A stretch of DNA of 64,000 nucleotides from Niabella ginsenosidivorans (GCF_001654455.1 NZ_CP015772.1:1-64000), one strand, 5' to 3'. Counted from the stretch's first letter, positions 41,202-51,719 are shown. Program-made: numbers and translations. The notes: a model not told the origin generated them from the sequence alone.

Positions 41202-43658
41202 ATGAGGGAACAACAGCTTTTTTTTGCGGTCATATGTACATTATTGTTAAGCCTGTTTTTTAAAAAGACAGCTGCACAGAACGATGTCCTGATCCGTTTT
41301 AAAAAGCCCGCCAGGGATTTTACCGAATCAGTTCCGCTGGGCAATGGCCGTTTGGGTGCCCTGGTGTTTGGCGATGCTCAAAAGGAGCGGATCGCTTTAA
41401 ATGAAATTTCATTATGGTCCGGAGGTCCCCAGGATGCAGACCTGGACAGCGCTTCCCATTATCTGAAGCCGATCCAGCAGTTGTTGCTGAGCGGAAAAAA
41501 CAAAGAGGCCCAGGCTCTTTTAATGAAGCATTTTATTGCCAAAGGGGAGGGCTCCGGGCACGGGCAGGGCGCTCATGTTCCATTTGGGTGCTATCAGACA
41601 GCGGGTGATCTTACTATAGAGTGGCTGGATCCGCCGGCAATCACTACCAGGTATCAGAGAACCCTGGACCTTGAAAAGGCGCTGGCAAGCACCCGTTTTC
41701 AAAAGCATACTATTTCTTTTTCTGAAGAAGTCTTTACTGATTTCCTGAATGATATCATCTGGGTAAAATTAAAAAGCAGCAAAACCGGAGGCCTGCATAT
41801 TGCCCTGACGTTGAACCGGCAGGAAAATGTGACTGCTAATTCAGCAAACGGTAATGAAATAATGATGCGCGGTCAACTGCCGGATGGAAACAACAAAGGA
41901 ATGCAGTTTGCCACGCTGCTAAAGGCCTTTACAACAGGCGGCAGCATCCGGGCCGATGGGCAGCAGCTGGTAGTACAGCATGCCACTGAATGTATCATTG
42001 CTGTTGCCATCCGCACCAATTATAATTATGCTCACGGCGGGCTCAGCAATACTGTGGTTGCAGCACGGGTACGGGAAGACCTGCAAGCCGTTACCAGCGG
42101 CCGGTATGCGATGGCATTGCAGGCCTCTCAAAAAAAATTCAGCGCTTATTTTGACCGCTGCCGTTTTACCATGCCCGGAGGGTCCCCATCAGCCATACGG
42201 GATCTTTCTACAGAGGAGCGGCTGATAAGATATGCATCCGGCCAGCCGGATCCCCAATTGCCGGTGTTGTACTTTAATTTCGGGCGTTATCTTTTTATCT
42301 CTTCATCAAGGCCTGGCTTATTACCTGCCAACCTGCAGGGTCTTTGGGCGGTAGAATACCAGACTCCCTGGAACGGTGATTATCACATGAATATAAATAT
42401 ACAAATGAACTACTGGCTGGCAGAAACAACCAATTTGTCAGACCTGGCACAGCCGCTCTTTCAGTTTACCCGGAACCTTGTGGCAAACGGAGAAAAGACA
42501 GCGCAAAAATATTACAACGCAAAGGGCTGGGTAGCACATGTAGTTGCCAATCCCTGGTTCTTTACTTCACCGGGGGAAGGAGCCGAATGGGGCTCCACCT
42601 TAACAGGCGGGGCATGGATGGCAACCCATATATGGGAACATTACCGTTTTACAAAAGACAGGGATTTTTTAAAAACCTATTATCCTGTTTTAAAAGGAGC
42701 TGCTGCTTTTTTAGAATCGGTTTTAATAAAAGAGAAACAGCACGGCTGGCTGGTTACTGCTCCGTCCAACTCGCCGGAGAACACCTATATTATGCCTGAT
42801 GGTTTTAAAGGCAACACCTGTATGGGCCCCACAATGGATCAGCAGATCTGCCGGGATCTGTTTGGTGCTGTAATTGCTGCAGCAGAGATACTGGGTATTG
42901 ATAAAGAATGCGCAGCGCAGCTTACAGCAATCAGGAGCCGGTTAGCTCCTAACCAGGTAAGCCCTGCCAACGGGGGAATACAGGAATGGCTGGAAGACTG
43001 GCCTTCCACAGACCCGCACCACCGGCACGTATCCCCGTTATATGGTTTGCATCCTTATGATGAAATTACTCCCTGGGATACTCCGGAATTGCTGGCTGCT
43101 GCCCGGCAAACCCTGCTGCTGCGCGGTGATGCAGGCACCGGGTGGTCCAAAGCCTGGAAGATCAACTTCTGGGCAAGAACAGGTGATGGGGATCATGCCT
43201 TTAAAATGTTGAAAGAGTTGCTGCATCCGATACAACAGGGTGATGCCGCCAATTATCATAGTGGCGGCACTTATTCCAATTTATTTGATGCGCATCCGCC
43301 TTTCCAGATCGATGGTAACTTTGGAGCCACCGCCGGCATTGCTGAAATGTTGCTGCAAAGCCAGGGTAAGGATGAAGCCCTCCGTTTTTTACCGGCATTG
43401 CCGAAAAGCCCGGACTGGGCCACAGGAAAGATCTCCGGCCTGGTAGCACGGGGTCATTTTATTGTGGATATGGAATGGGAGCATAACCGGTTTAAAACGG
43501 CTTCCATCCTGCCAAAATTAACCGGAATCTGTAAACTGGTGCTGCCGCCAGGCAGGTATATTTATACCGCCAAAGGCCGGAAAATAAAACCCCTGCAGAC
43601 TGCAAATAACATTACAATAATTGCTGTTCAAAGCGGGCAGCGATTAATCATAAAATAA
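41202..43658 (+). CDS. Glycoside hydrolase family 95, alpha-L-fucosidase type
   Basis: GH95 enzymes remove alpha-1,2-linked fucose (some act on galactose) by inversion. From the ATG at 41202 ([20 protein letters not shown], a signal peptide) the protein has 818 residues; a further in-frame ATG is at 41184. The family landmarks are [13 protein letters not shown] near the N-terminus, [16 protein letters not shown] with the paired catalytic-site Asn, SNSPENTY with the general acid Glu, and [11 protein letters not shown] with a conserved Asp. The (alpha/alpha)6 barrel is complete. No SusC/SusD pair or other glycosidase is adjacent, so it is not part of a visible polysaccharide utilisation locus. 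Confidence 0.92.
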   Translation: MREQQLFFAVICTLLLSLFFKKTAAQNDVLIRFKKPARDFTESVPLGNGRLGALVFGDAQKERIALNEISLWSGGPQDADLDSASHYLKPIQQLLLSGKNKEAQALLMKHFIAKGEGSGHGQGAHVPFGCYQTAGDLTIEWLDPPAITTRYQRTLDLEKALASTRFQKHTISFSEEVFTDFLNDIIWVKLKSSKTGGLHIALTLNRQENVTANSANGNEIMMRGQLPDGNNKGMQFATLLKAFTTGGSIRADGQQLVVQHATECIIAVAIRTNYNYAHGGLSNTVVAARVREDLQAVTSGRYAMALQASQKKFSAYFDRCRFTMPGGSPSAIRDLSTEERLIRYASGQPDPQLPVLYFNFGRYLFISSSRPGLLPANLQGLWAVEYQTPWNGDYHMNINIQMNYWLAETTNLSDLAQPLFQFTRNLVANGEKTAQKYYNAKGWVAHVVANPWFFTSPGEGAEWGSTLTGGAWMATHIWEHYRFTKDRDFLKTYYPVLKGAAAFLESVLIKEKQHGWLVTAPSNSPENTYIMPDGFKGNTCMGPTMDQQICRDLFGAVIAAAEILGIDKECAAQLTAIRSRLAPNQVSPANGGIQEWLEDWPSTDPHHRHVSPLYGLHPYDEITPWDTPELLAAARQTLLLRGDAGTGWSKAWKINFWARTGDGDHAFKMLKELLHPIQQGDAANYHSGGTYSNLFDAHPPFQIDGNFGATAGIAEMLLQSQGKDEALRFLPALPKSPDWATGKISGLVARGHFIVDMEWEHNRFKTASILPKLTGICKLVLPPGRYIYTAKGRKIKPLQTANNITIIAVQSGQRLIIK

Positions 43659-43732
43659 ACAGGGAGTTGGTCAGCCTGTTGCTGCATGCAAAAACTACAG
43701 ACTCACGAAATTATTTTCTATTTTTAACCTCC

Positions 43733-44884
43733 ATGAAAATTTTGCCTGTTGCAATACTTCCTGTTGCTTATTTTATAAGCGCTTTTTCCCTTATTACGGA
43801 AACAAGGGCGCAGACCACAACTGTCCATATTCCTGTTAAGATTGGCGTGCTGCCCAGGGGAAAGAACAATGCCATTACGGATGTAGCGGGTGTTTTGGTT
43901 GGACAAAAGACCCTGATCCGGGGAACGGATATAAGAACCGGCGCAACCGTTATTTTACCGCATAGCGGGAATATTTTCCAGGAAAAAGTGCCTGCTGCCA
44001 TTTTCGTGGGCAATGGCTTTGGCAAGCTGGCCGGCAGCACCCAGGTGCGGGAACTGGGAAATATAGAAACCCCTATTATACTGACCAATACGCTGAATGT
44101 TGCCTCAGGCATCAATGCAGGCATTTCATATACCCTGTCTCAAAAAGGAAATGAAAATGTCCAGAGCGTGAACACCATTGTTGGAGAAACAAACGATGGA
44201 TACCTGAATGACATCCGTGGGCGGTACGTAACCGAAAAAGATATTTCAGAAGCCATTTCCAATGCAAAAACAGGCCCTGTGGAACAGGGAAACGTTGGCG
44301 CCGGCACCGGCACTGTTTGTTTTGGCTTTAAGGGGGGGATTGGCACGGCTTCAAGAGTGCTTCCCAAAACATCCGGAGGTTATACGGTGGGCGTTCTTGT
44401 ACAAACCAATTTTGGCGGTATACTGGAAATAGCCGGTGTTCCGGTAGGGGTTGAACTGGGCAACTATTTTTTAAGCAACCAGTTGAACAACCCTGTAGAT
44501 GGCAGTTGTATGGTCATAGTAGCTACCGATGCCCCTTTAGATGCGCGTAATCTGGAGCGCCTGGCAAAAAGGGCTTTTATGGGCCTGGCAAAGACCGGGG
44601 GTATTGCCAGCAATGGCAGTGGCGATTATATCATTGCCTTTTCCGCAAACGCTGCTGTGCGCATTCCCCATGCAGCAAAAGAACAGCTTCATAAAACAGC
44701 AGTGGTGTTTAATGACGACATGTCTCCTTTATTTATGGCGGCTATTGAAGCTACTGAAGAAGCGATCCTTCATTCTCTTTTTGCCGCTCAGACTCTGACG
44801 GGCCGCAATGGTAATAAAGCGGAAGCGCTGCCAAAAGATAAAGTAATTTCGATCTTAAAAAAATACAACCGGTACCAGCCATGA
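43733..44884 (+). CDS. P1 family (DmpA-type) aminopeptidase, exported
   Basis: DmpA enzymes are self-cleaving N-terminal-nucleophile hydrolases that remove L- or D-residues or beta-amino acids from peptides. The ATG at 43733 gives 383 residues with a signal peptide, MKILPVAILPVAYFISAFSL. The self-cleavage/nucleophile site is visible as ASNGSGDYIIAFS. VGQKTLIRGTDIRTGATVIL and GKLAGSTQVRELGNIETPII are family segments. The stop overlaps the next gene's start (ATGA at 44881-44884), so translation is coupled to the class IV aminotransferase. Confidence 0.9.
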   Translation: MKILPVAILPVAYFISAFSLITETRAQTTTVHIPVKIGVLPRGKNNAITDVAGVLVGQKTLIRGTDIRTGATVILPHSGNIFQEKVPAAIFVGNGFGKLAGSTQVRELGNIETPIILTNTLNVASGINAGISYTLSQKGNENVQSVNTIVGETNDGYLNDIRGRYVTEKDISEAISNAKTGPVEQGNVGAGTGTVCFGFKGGIGTASRVLPKTSGGYTVGVLVQTNFGGILEIAGVPVGVELGNYFLSNQLNNPVDGSCMVIVATDAPLDARNLERLAKRAFMGLAKTGGIASNGSGDYIIAFSANAAVRIPHAAKEQLHKTAVVFNDDMSPLFMAAIEATEEAILHSLFAAQTLTGRNGNKAEALPKDKVISILKKYNRYQP

Positions 44885-45723
44885 GATGGACATTTGTAAA
44901 TGATGCTTATTACGAGGAAGAAAAAGCCGTTCTTAAAACCGGCGATCTTGCCCTGCAAAGAGGGTATGCCGTATTTGACTATTTCAGAACATCTGATAGC
45001 CAGCCGTTATTCCCGGATGACTATCTTGACCGCTTTTTTAATTCAGCAAGCCGGTTGTTCATTACAATCCCACAGACGCGGGAGCAGATAAAGAATGCCA
45101 TTGACTCACTGATTGAAAAGAACCAGATAGCAGGAGACAGCGGTATCCGCATGCTCGCCACCGGCGGCTATTCGCCAGACAGTTATACACCCGTACGGGG
45201 AAACCTGATTATTCAGCAACACCCCGTTGCATTACCCGGCAAAGAAAAATTTGAGCAGGGAATGAAAATTGTCACACATGAATATATGCGTGATTTCCCC
45301 GAGGTAAAATCGATCAACTACCTGATGGGCATCTGGCTGCAGCAGCAGCTAAAGGAAAAAGAAGCGGATGATGTAGTCTATTTCCGCAACAATATTATTT
45401 CCGAATTTCCGAGGGCCAATATCTTTATCGTAACCAGGGACGGAAAGCTGGCAACGCCCGCTCAGCACATTCTTCACGGTATTACCCGCAAAAAGGTATT
45501 ACAGCTGGCCCATGAAATGCTGCCTGTTGAGAAGAGGGACATTTCCGTAAATGAGCTGAAAAACGCGGCAGAAGTTTTTATGACCAGTACCACCAAACGC
45601 CTTTTACCGGTTATTGCAATTGACGGTAATCCGGTAGGCAACGGCAAACCGGGCAAGGTCACCCGCCAGCTGTATGAACAGTTTATGGCAATGGAACTGC
45701 AATACCTGCACGCTGCTAAGTGA
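44881..45723 (+). CDS. Class IV aminotransferase (D-amino acid/branched-chain type)
   Basis: A 280-residue PLP enzyme of the fold-IV group. The PLP lysine is in PEVKSINYLMGIWLQQQ, and SEFPRANIFIVTRDGKLATP with the PLP-phosphate region follows. R-x-Y-like and DYLDRFFNSASRL segments occur in the N-terminal domain. Family members include branched-chain aminotransferase, D-alanine aminotransferase and aminodeoxychorismate lyase; the sequence alone does not choose. The ATGA overlap with a DmpA-type peptidase gene favours use of amino acids released by that enzyme, possibly D-forms (inference). Confidence 0.85.
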   Translation: MRWTFVNDAYYEEEKAVLKTGDLALQRGYAVFDYFRTSDSQPLFPDDYLDRFFNSASRLFITIPQTREQIKNAIDSLIEKNQIAGDSGIRMLATGGYSPDSYTPVRGNLIIQQHPVALPGKEKFEQGMKIVTHEYMRDFPEVKSINYLMGIWLQQQLKEKEADDVVYFRNNIISEFPRANIFIVTRDGKLATPAQHILHGITRKKVLQLAHEMLPVEKRDISVNELKNAAEVFMTSTTKRLLPVIAIDGNPVGNGKPGKVTRQLYEQFMAMELQYLHAAK

Positions 45724-45758
45724 GCCTGTTCAGCAAAAGTACCGGTGCTGTGGAGGCA

Positions 45759-46193
45759 TTATTGAATGCGAACATAAACTTCGCTGATACCGGAATCTGT
45801 GGGAAAAAAGCCTTGTAAAGTATAAAGGGTATCGTTGGAAACCTGGTAAAATACTTTGGGATCGGTTTTACCATTAAATTCAATCCTTGTCCCGAACCTG
45901 TTTTCAGGAACCACCTGCCCAACTACAGACTGGGCATCATTATCCCATACAACAGCAAATGTGCCGGATGCTGTTTGCTGTTTCTTCTCAAACCGGCTAA
46001 AGGAATTGCCCTTAAATACCAGCTTTGTTCCATTTCCGTTCTGATAATTGACGGGGGGCATATCGGTCATTCGCGACCTTAGTTCCCATGTGCCTTGCAA
46101 ACGATCAATATCTGAATTAGGCAGGGTTGCGGGTTTTTTACAGGACGTAGCCGCCAAAATGGTGGCAACAGCAAATAAGGCAAGATATTTCAT
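45759..46193 (-). CDS. Lipocalin-like small lipoprotein
   Basis: A 144-residue protein with the lipoprotein signal MKYLALFAVATILAATSCKK (Cys18). The mature part begins DIDRLQGTWELRSRMTDMPP, continues NGTKLVFKGNSFSRFEKKQQ and ends with a YTLQGFF beta segment, the pattern of Bacteroidota lipocalin-like (META/DUF-type) lipoproteins. No function can be assigned. It is a lone gene. Confidence 0.75.
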   Translation of the reverse strand: MKYLALFAVATILAATSCKKPATLPNSDIDRLQGTWELRSRMTDMPPVNYQNGNGTKLVFKGNSFSRFEKKQQTASGTFAVVWDNDAQSVVGQVVPENRFGTRIEFNGKTDPKVFYQVSNDTLYTLQGFFPTDSGISEVYVRIQ

Positions 46194-46304
46194 ATGTTTT
46201 GATTTTATGCTAAAAACGTTCTCTCTTTTGAAAACGCAACAGGAAACATCAAAAATGATCTGCTAAAATCCTGAAAAGCAGGTACTGGTTATTTCTGTGG
46301 GAAA

Positions 46305-47351
46305 CTATTTTCCCTTGTTGGCCAGCTGCCCGCAGGCGGCATCAATATCCTTGCCACGGCTTCGCCTCAGACGTACATTTACCCTGTGCTTTTCCAGGTA
46401 GGTCATGAACGCATCTACTTTTTCTTCTGAAGGTTTTGTGAATTTTGCAAATTCAATGGGATTATATTCGATTAAATTGACCAGGTCTGCCGGAACCTGC
46501 CGATAGATCCGGATCAGCTCATCAGCATCTTCCAGTGCGTCATTGAAATTGTTAAAGAGAATATATTCAAAAGTGATCTCATTTTTTGTCTGCTTATAAA
46601 AATAATTCAACGCATCTACCAGCGACTGGATATTATTAGTATCATTGATGGGCATGATCTCATGGCGTTTTTTATCATTGGCGGCATGCAGGGACAGTGC
46701 CAGCTTGAATTTCACCTTATCATCGCCCAGGTGTTTGATCTGTTTGGCCACGCCCGCAGTGGAAACGGTTATGCGCCGGGGGCTCATACCCAGGCCCTCC
46801 GGGGAGGTGATCCGGTCAATTGCTGCCAGTACATTCTTATAATTCAGCAAAGGCTCTCCCATGCCCATAAATACAATATTGGTTAGCTTTTTATCATAAA
46901 CCTCAAGAGATTGCTGGTTGATCAGGGCCACTTCATCATAAATTTCATCAAAATTCAGGTTGCGTTTGCGCTCCAGGTAACCGGTAGCGCAAAATTTACA
47001 GCTCAGGCTGCAGCCGATCTGTGAGCTTACACAGGCCGTTTTCCGTTCATCAGTAGGGATCAATACGCCTTCTGTCAGATGTCCTTCAATGGTTTTAAAA
47101 CGGGATTTTATGGTGCCGTCCTCAGAGTGCCGGGTGGTATCCACTGATAAAGCGGGGAAGCTGAAATCCCTGCTCAGCACCTGGCGTAACTCCTTGCTGA
47201 TGTTGCTCATAGCATCAAAACTTTGCACAGGTTTTATCCACAACCAGTCATATACCTGTTTAGCCCGGAATTTTTTTTCACCAATGGATAAAAAATAAGC
47301 TTCCAGCTGGGTCAGACTGAGGTGGCGTATATTTTGCTGCTTTCCGTTCAT
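46305..47351 (-). CDS. rlmN: Dual-specificity 23S rRNA/tRNA adenine C2-methyltransferase RlmN
   Basis: RlmN is a radical-SAM methylase that modifies A2503 of 23S rRNA and A37 of some tRNAs. The 348-residue protein has the radical-SAM cluster CSLSCKFC, SQIGCS before it, NIVFMGMGEPLLNYKNVLAA, ITVSTAGVAKQI and the C-terminal segment DIDAACGQLANKGK, which carries the C-terminal catalytic Cys. A -7 box, TATCTTTG, ends five bases before the ATG. Confidence 0.95.
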   Translation of the reverse strand: MNGKQQNIRHLSLTQLEAYFLSIGEKKFRAKQVYDWLWIKPVQSFDAMSNISKELRQVLSRDFSFPALSVDTTRHSEDGTIKSRFKTIEGHLTEGVLIPTDERKTACVSSQIGCSLSCKFCATGYLERKRNLNFDEIYDEVALINQQSLEVYDKKLTNIVFMGMGEPLLNYKNVLAAIDRITSPEGLGMSPRRITVSTAGVAKQIKHLGDDKVKFKLALSLHAANDKKRHEIMPINDTNNIQSLVDALNYFYKQTKNEITFEYILFNNFNDALEDADELIRIYRQVPADLVNLIEYNPIEFAKFTKPSEEKVDAFMTYLEKHRVNVRLRRSRGKDIDAACGQLANKGK

Positions 47352-47355
47352 GGTG

Positions 47356-47363
47356 CAAAGATA
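47356..47363 (-). promoter_or_regulatory. -7 box of rlmN
   Basis: TATCTTTG on the minus strand; the next bases are CACC and the ATG at 47351-47349. The predicted transcript start is at or within a base or two of the start codon. Confidence 0.5.
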
Positions 47364-47436
47364 CAGCAGGTTGAAGGTTTCAGCCGTTAAAAGATCCGGA
47401 ACCGGTAACAGGATACAGGAAACCGGAAACGATTTC

Positions 47437-47445
47437 TATCTTTGC
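47437..47445 (+). promoter_or_regulatory. -7 box of the low-molecular-weight phosphatase gene
   Basis: TATCTTTGC, with the ATG at 47450 following after four bases (GCGC), again a probable leaderless arrangement. Confidence 0.5.
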
Positions 47446-47449
47446 GCGC

Positions 47450-47926
47450 ATGAAGATTTTAATGGTATGCCTGGGCAATATTTGCAGAAGCCCGCTGGCA
47501 GAAGGAATTTTACAGAAAAAAGCAGCTGAACTAGGCTTGGACTGGCAGGTAGACAGCGCGGGCACTAATGGTTATCATACAGGCGAAACGCCGCACCGGC
47601 TTTCACAAAAAGTTGCCCGCCTGCATGGCATTGATATCAGCCGGCAGCGGGCAAGGGATTTTGTTCCGGAAGATTTTGAACGGTTTGATAAGATCTATGC
47701 CATGGCCGGCGATGTGATCAGCGATATTCAATATCGTGCGGGGAAAAAATTTAATCCCTCAAAAACAGACCTGATCATGAATGAGGTACATCCCGGTAAA
47801 AACGAGGATATTCCGGATCCCTGGTACGGTACAGAGCCGGATTACCATGCCGTTTTTGAAATGCTTGACGAAGCAACAGACGCGATTATAAAGAAATACA
47901 GTATTGTGAACGAAAAAAACGCATAA
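47450..47926 (+). CDS. Low-molecular-weight protein-tyrosine phosphatase
   Basis: A 158-residue cytoplasmic phosphatase with the P-loop CLGNICRS (C7 nucleophile, R13) directly after a short strand, and the catalytic Asp, D123, in EDIPDPWYG. The VDSAGTNGYHTGETPHR segment is typical. Arsenate reductase-type ArsC proteins share the fold, but the DPWYG loop favours the tyrosine phosphatase group. hisS follows after 19 bases, so the two are probably cotranscribed. Confidence 0.92.
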   Translation: MKILMVCLGNICRSPLAEGILQKKAAELGLDWQVDSAGTNGYHTGETPHRLSQKVARLHGIDISRQRARDFVPEDFERFDKIYAMAGDVISDIQYRAGKKFNPSKTDLIMNEVHPGKNEDIPDPWYGTEPDYHAVFEMLDEATDAIIKKYSIVNEKNA

Positions 47927-47945
47927 ACAACTTTTATTACTACAA

Positions 47946-49313
47946 ATGACAAAACCATCCCTACCACAAGGAACCAGAGATTTTGATACCGCAACCGTAC
48001 ACAGGCGCAATTATATTTTTAATACCATTAAAAATGTTTTTGAATTATACGGCTTTCAGCCACTGGAGACCCCGGCCATGGAAAACCTGGAAACATTAAT
48101 GGGCAAATATGGTGAAGAAGGCGATAAGCTTATTTTTAAAATACTGAACAACGGGCTTGATGAGCCCAAAAAGATCGATAAAACAAAAGAAGGGTTTGCA
48201 AAATTATTAGAAGGAAAATCCAGTAAAGATATTACGGAACGCGCCCTGCGCTATGATTTGACCATTCCTTTTGCAAGATATATAGCCATGCACTATAACC
48301 AGCTGACCCTGCCGTTTAAAAGATACCAGCTGCAGCCTGTGTGGCGTGCCGATCGCCCGCAAAAGGGCCGTTACCGGGAGTTTTACCAGTGCGATGCAGA
48401 TGTGGTTGGAAGCAGATCGCTGTTGAATGAGCTGGAGCTGGTGGCTATTTACGCCACCGTTTTTAAAAACTTAAACCTGCCGGTTGAAATCAGGATCAAT
48501 AACCGCAAGATACTGGCTGCGTTAGCCGCCCGGTGCGGTGGCGCCGGTAAAATGACCGATATTGCTATTGCAATAGACAAGCTGGACAAGGTTGGCCTGG
48601 AAAAAGTAGAGGAAGCATTAAAAGAACGCGGGTTAACGGAAGAGCAGGTGAGTCTCATCCGACAGTTCCTGGAAATTACCGGCACCAATGATGAAAAGCT
48701 TGCCGCTTTAAAAACAATCCTTGCCGGCAATGTAACCGGGCTTGAAGGGCTCAATGAGCTGGAATATATCACCCGGCAGACAGTGGCTAATATACAGGCC
48801 GCCACATTAGTGATAGACCCTACTCTTGCCCGCGGGCTGAACTATTATACCGGAACTATTTTTGAAGTAAAAGCCCTCAATGTACAAATGGGCAGTATTG
48901 GCGGCGGTGGCCGGTACGATGATCTTACCGGTCTGTTTGGTGTGCCGGGGGTTCCGGGCGTGGGCATTTCTTTTGGGGTTGACCGTATTTATGATGTGCT
49001 TACCGAGATAAACGGGTTTCCTGCCGATGTTTATGCAGGCACAAAGCTGTTGTTCTTTAACTTGGGGGTCAATGAAGCAATGAAAGCTTTTGAACTGATG
49101 CAGCGCCTGAGGCACAGAGGCATTGCAGCAGAATTATATCATGAAGCCGCAAAATTTGACAAACAATTTAAATATGCTGATAAAAAAGGAATTCCCTATA
49201 TAGCTATTTTGGGCACCCGGGAACTGGAGACAGGAACCATAGTGATTAAAAAATTACAAACCGGGGAGCAAACACAGGTCACCTTTGCTGATTTGGAGAA
49301 TTATACATTTTAA
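47946..49313 (+). CDS. hisS: Histidyl-tRNA synthetase
   Basis: A class II synthetase of 455 residues charging tRNA-His. Motif 1 and 2 regions are seen around PLETPAMENLETLMGKYGEE and YQLQPVWRADRPQKGRYREF; the histidine-binding segment LARGLNYYTGTIFEV and motif 3 region GVGISFGVDRIYDVL follow; the C-terminal anticodon domain is complete. Phosphatase gene upstream, DUF4836 gene 42 bases downstream. Confidence 0.95.
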   Translation: MTKPSLPQGTRDFDTATVHRRNYIFNTIKNVFELYGFQPLETPAMENLETLMGKYGEEGDKLIFKILNNGLDEPKKIDKTKEGFAKLLEGKSSKDITERALRYDLTIPFARYIAMHYNQLTLPFKRYQLQPVWRADRPQKGRYREFYQCDADVVGSRSLLNELELVAIYATVFKNLNLPVEIRINNRKILAALAARCGGAGKMTDIAIAIDKLDKVGLEKVEEALKERGLTEEQVSLIRQFLEITGTNDEKLAALKTILAGNVTGLEGLNELEYITRQTVANIQAATLVIDPTLARGLNYYTGTIFEVKALNVQMGSIGGGGRYDDLTGLFGVPGVPGVGISFGVDRIYDVLTEINGFPADVYAGTKLLFFNLGVNEAMKAFELMQRLRHRGIAAELYHEAAKFDKQFKYADKKGIPYIAILGTRELETGTIVIKKLQTGEQTQVTFADLENYTF

Positions 49314-49355
49314 GACAGCAGCACATAATCAACAAATACTAAAAACCAATATACT

Positions 49356-51056
49356 ATGACAAACGTGAAAAACAAAAGCCTGTTCATCCTGGGTATTTTC
49401 CTTACAGTTTTTATCGCAGCATGTAACAAAGGCGGCAAAACAGGGTTACTGATCCCCAATGATGCAGGCTTAGCCATCCATGTAGATCTGGCCACGCTCT
49501 CCTCCAAGCTATCCTGGGCAGAGATCCGGCAAACCTCCTGGTTTACCGAAGCCTTTAACAAATCAAAGGATTCCCTGGCCAAACAGTTATTAAATGATCC
49601 GGAAATATCCGGTATTGATCCTAAGGGAAGCCTGGTGCTTTTTTTAAAACGTACAGCCAGCAATGGTTATGTAGCTATTGAAGGGAGTCTGAAAGATGCA
49701 GCAAAGTTCTCCAGGATGATCGGGGAAACAAAGGATCATATAAAGGTTGCCAGGGATGGCGACCTGAATTTTGCTGAGATCGGCGATGACGAAAAATCAG
49801 TTATTTATTTCAACGACAGGCTTTTTGTTTTCATTGCAGATGCCTCCGACTTACAGGGCAAAGTTCCCGGCAGATATGGGAATGCCTTTGGACGTACAGA
49901 AAAATACAGCCTTGACAGTTTAAAAACATTTGCAAGAAATACCTTCCGGCTCAAAGGCGATCAGCTGTTAGACAGCGATAAGCGTTTTGAATCACTCATC
50001 AGCGATAAGGCAGATATGCATTACTGGGTAAACAGCGGCACTTTATACGGAGGTATGCTGTCCGGTGTTTTATCAATGATGAAATTCAGCACCATACTGG
50101 ATGGAAATATTGGTGCCGGTAAGGTCAATTTTGATAATGGTAAAATAACCATGGAGGGCAGAAACTATTATGGTAAGGAAATGACCGATTTTATAAAAAA
50201 ATATTCGGGCAAAACCATCAGTAATGAAACCATCAGCCATTTACCGGACGGAGACGTGCTGGGCGCGTTTGCCCTGAACTTTCCAACACAGGGCTTACTG
50301 GATTTCATAAAATTGCTGGGAGTAGATGGTTTTGCAAATGCAGGTCTTGCCAAATTAGGCATCAATCCTTCTGATATTTCAAAGGCGGTAAAAGGAGAAT
50401 ATGCCTTTGCTTTATCTGATATTACCGTTTCAAGCACACCGGCTGCTATTACATTGGATAGCGGCGAAAATATCTCATACGATAAAGACAAAACAAAATT
50501 TGATTTTGTTTTTGGAACAGCGGTTGGTGATCAGGCCGGTTTTCAAAAACTGATTGATGTATTCAATAAAGAAGTAAAAAGCCAGCTGCCCAAAACGGAT
50601 AGCAGCAACAGTGAGGTAAAACAAAAGCTGGATAATAAATGGTTTGTTGTAAGCAATACCCAACCCGGTATTGACGCCTTTTTGGCGGGTAATAAAAAGC
50701 CGGCCTATGCACAATCGTTTAACGGGCATACTTTTGGCGGCTACATCAACCTTCAGAAGATCTTCCGGACTGTTATTGCCAACAGCAAAGATACTTCCTA
50801 TAAAAAAGGCCTGGAACTATCTGCCGCCTTCTGGAAAAATGTTACCCTGTATTCAGACCTGAAAGATGGCGAAGCAAGCAGCAAAGTAGCAATCAACCTC
50901 TCAGATGCCAATACCAATGCATTGAAGCAATTGAATAGGTATATTGACCAGGTGTACCAGGCAACACCAAAAAAATCATACACGGAAGACTTTCCAATGA
51001 TGGAAGATACAACAGTTACCCCTCCCGCACCGCCAACAGTTGTTCCGTCAAACTAA
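49356..51056 (+). CDS. DUF4836 family lipoprotein
   Basis: A 566-residue Bacteroidota-specific protein. The N-terminus MTNVKNKSLFILGIFLTVFI with AACNKGG gives a lipoprotein signal and Cys23. The mature part begins LIPNDAGLAIHVDLATLSSK, the usual DUF4836 opening, and contains two roughly repeated beta-rich halves. It ends in a proline-rich tail (TPPAPPTVVPSN). No function is known. Twelve bases later an ABC ATPase starts, then a permease, so it is probably part of a transport or sorting unit. Confidence 0.82.
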   Translation: MTNVKNKSLFILGIFLTVFIAACNKGGKTGLLIPNDAGLAIHVDLATLSSKLSWAEIRQTSWFTEAFNKSKDSLAKQLLNDPEISGIDPKGSLVLFLKRTASNGYVAIEGSLKDAAKFSRMIGETKDHIKVARDGDLNFAEIGDDEKSVIYFNDRLFVFIADASDLQGKVPGRYGNAFGRTEKYSLDSLKTFARNTFRLKGDQLLDSDKRFESLISDKADMHYWVNSGTLYGGMLSGVLSMMKFSTILDGNIGAGKVNFDNGKITMEGRNYYGKEMTDFIKKYSGKTISNETISHLPDGDVLGAFALNFPTQGLLDFIKLLGVDGFANAGLAKLGINPSDISKAVKGEYAFALSDITVSSTPAAITLDSGENISYDKDKTKFDFVFGTAVGDQAGFQKLIDVFNKEVKSQLPKTDSSNSEVKQKLDNKWFVVSNTQPGIDAFLAGNKKPAYAQSFNGHTFGGYINLQKIFRTVIANSKDTSYKKGLELSAAFWKNVTLYSDLKDGEASSKVAINLSDANTNALKQLNRYIDQVYQATPKKSYTEDFPMMEDTTVTPPAPPTVVPSN

Positions 51057-51068
51057 TTAAAGGAGTTC

Positions 51069-51710
51069 ATGAAGCTGGAAGTAAAAGATCTGCTGCCGGA
51101 CTATTTTGAACAGGAGCGTAAAACCACATCAGAAATATGGGGAAAAGAGCTTTCTTTTTCCAATGGCGACCTGGTAAATATTGTGGCGCCATCCGGTACG
51201 GGCAAAACATCTTTAACTCATTTTTTATACAAAATGAGGGAAAGCTATACCGGCACCATTTTGTATGACGGAAAGAACCTGAAAAATTGCAGCAAAGAGG
51301 ATATAGCCGCATTGCGTAAAGATCATGTAAGCATCATATTACAGGACATGCGGCTTTTTGAGGAGCAGACCCTGCTGGAAAACCTTGAAATCAAGCGGCA
51401 GTTAAACCCGTATCATCCGCAGGAGCGGATCATTGAAATGGCCCGGGCACTGGGCATTGACCACCGGCTGAACGCGCTTGCAAAAAACTGTTCGTATGGA
51501 GAGCAGCAGCGTTCTGTTATTATAAGAGCGCTGTTACAGCCTTTTGATATATTACTGATGGATGAACCGGTAAGCCATCTGGACGACAGTAATTCCAGAA
51601 AAGCCATCGGGCTGATTTTGGAAGAAGCCTTCAAAAGGAACGCGGCCGTTATTTTTGCAGAACTGGAAAGGGCCGCGTATTTTCCGGCAACACAGTTATA
51701 TCACCTATAA
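51069..51710 (+). CDS. ABC transporter ATPase with degenerate signature
   Basis: A 213-residue LolD/MacB-size nucleotide-binding subunit. Walker A is APSGTGKTS (about 41-49), Walker B and the following Glu are seen in ILLMDEPVSHLDD. The signature motif reads CSYGEQQR where LSGGQ is usual, keeping only the central Gly. An adenylate-stacking aromatic is not obvious. It sits between the DUF4836 gene (12 bases) and an FtsX-like permease (9 bases), forming one operon. Confidence 0.86.
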   Translation: MKLEVKDLLPDYFEQERKTTSEIWGKELSFSNGDLVNIVAPSGTGKTSLTHFLYKMRESYTGTILYDGKNLKNCSKEDIAALRKDHVSIILQDMRLFEEQTLLENLEIKRQLNPYHPQERIIEMARALGIDHRLNALAKNCSYGEQQRSVIIRALLQPFDILLMDEPVSHLDDSNSRKAIGLILEEAFKRNAAVIFAELERAAYFPATQLYHL

Positions 51711-51719
51711 TCTTTTATT

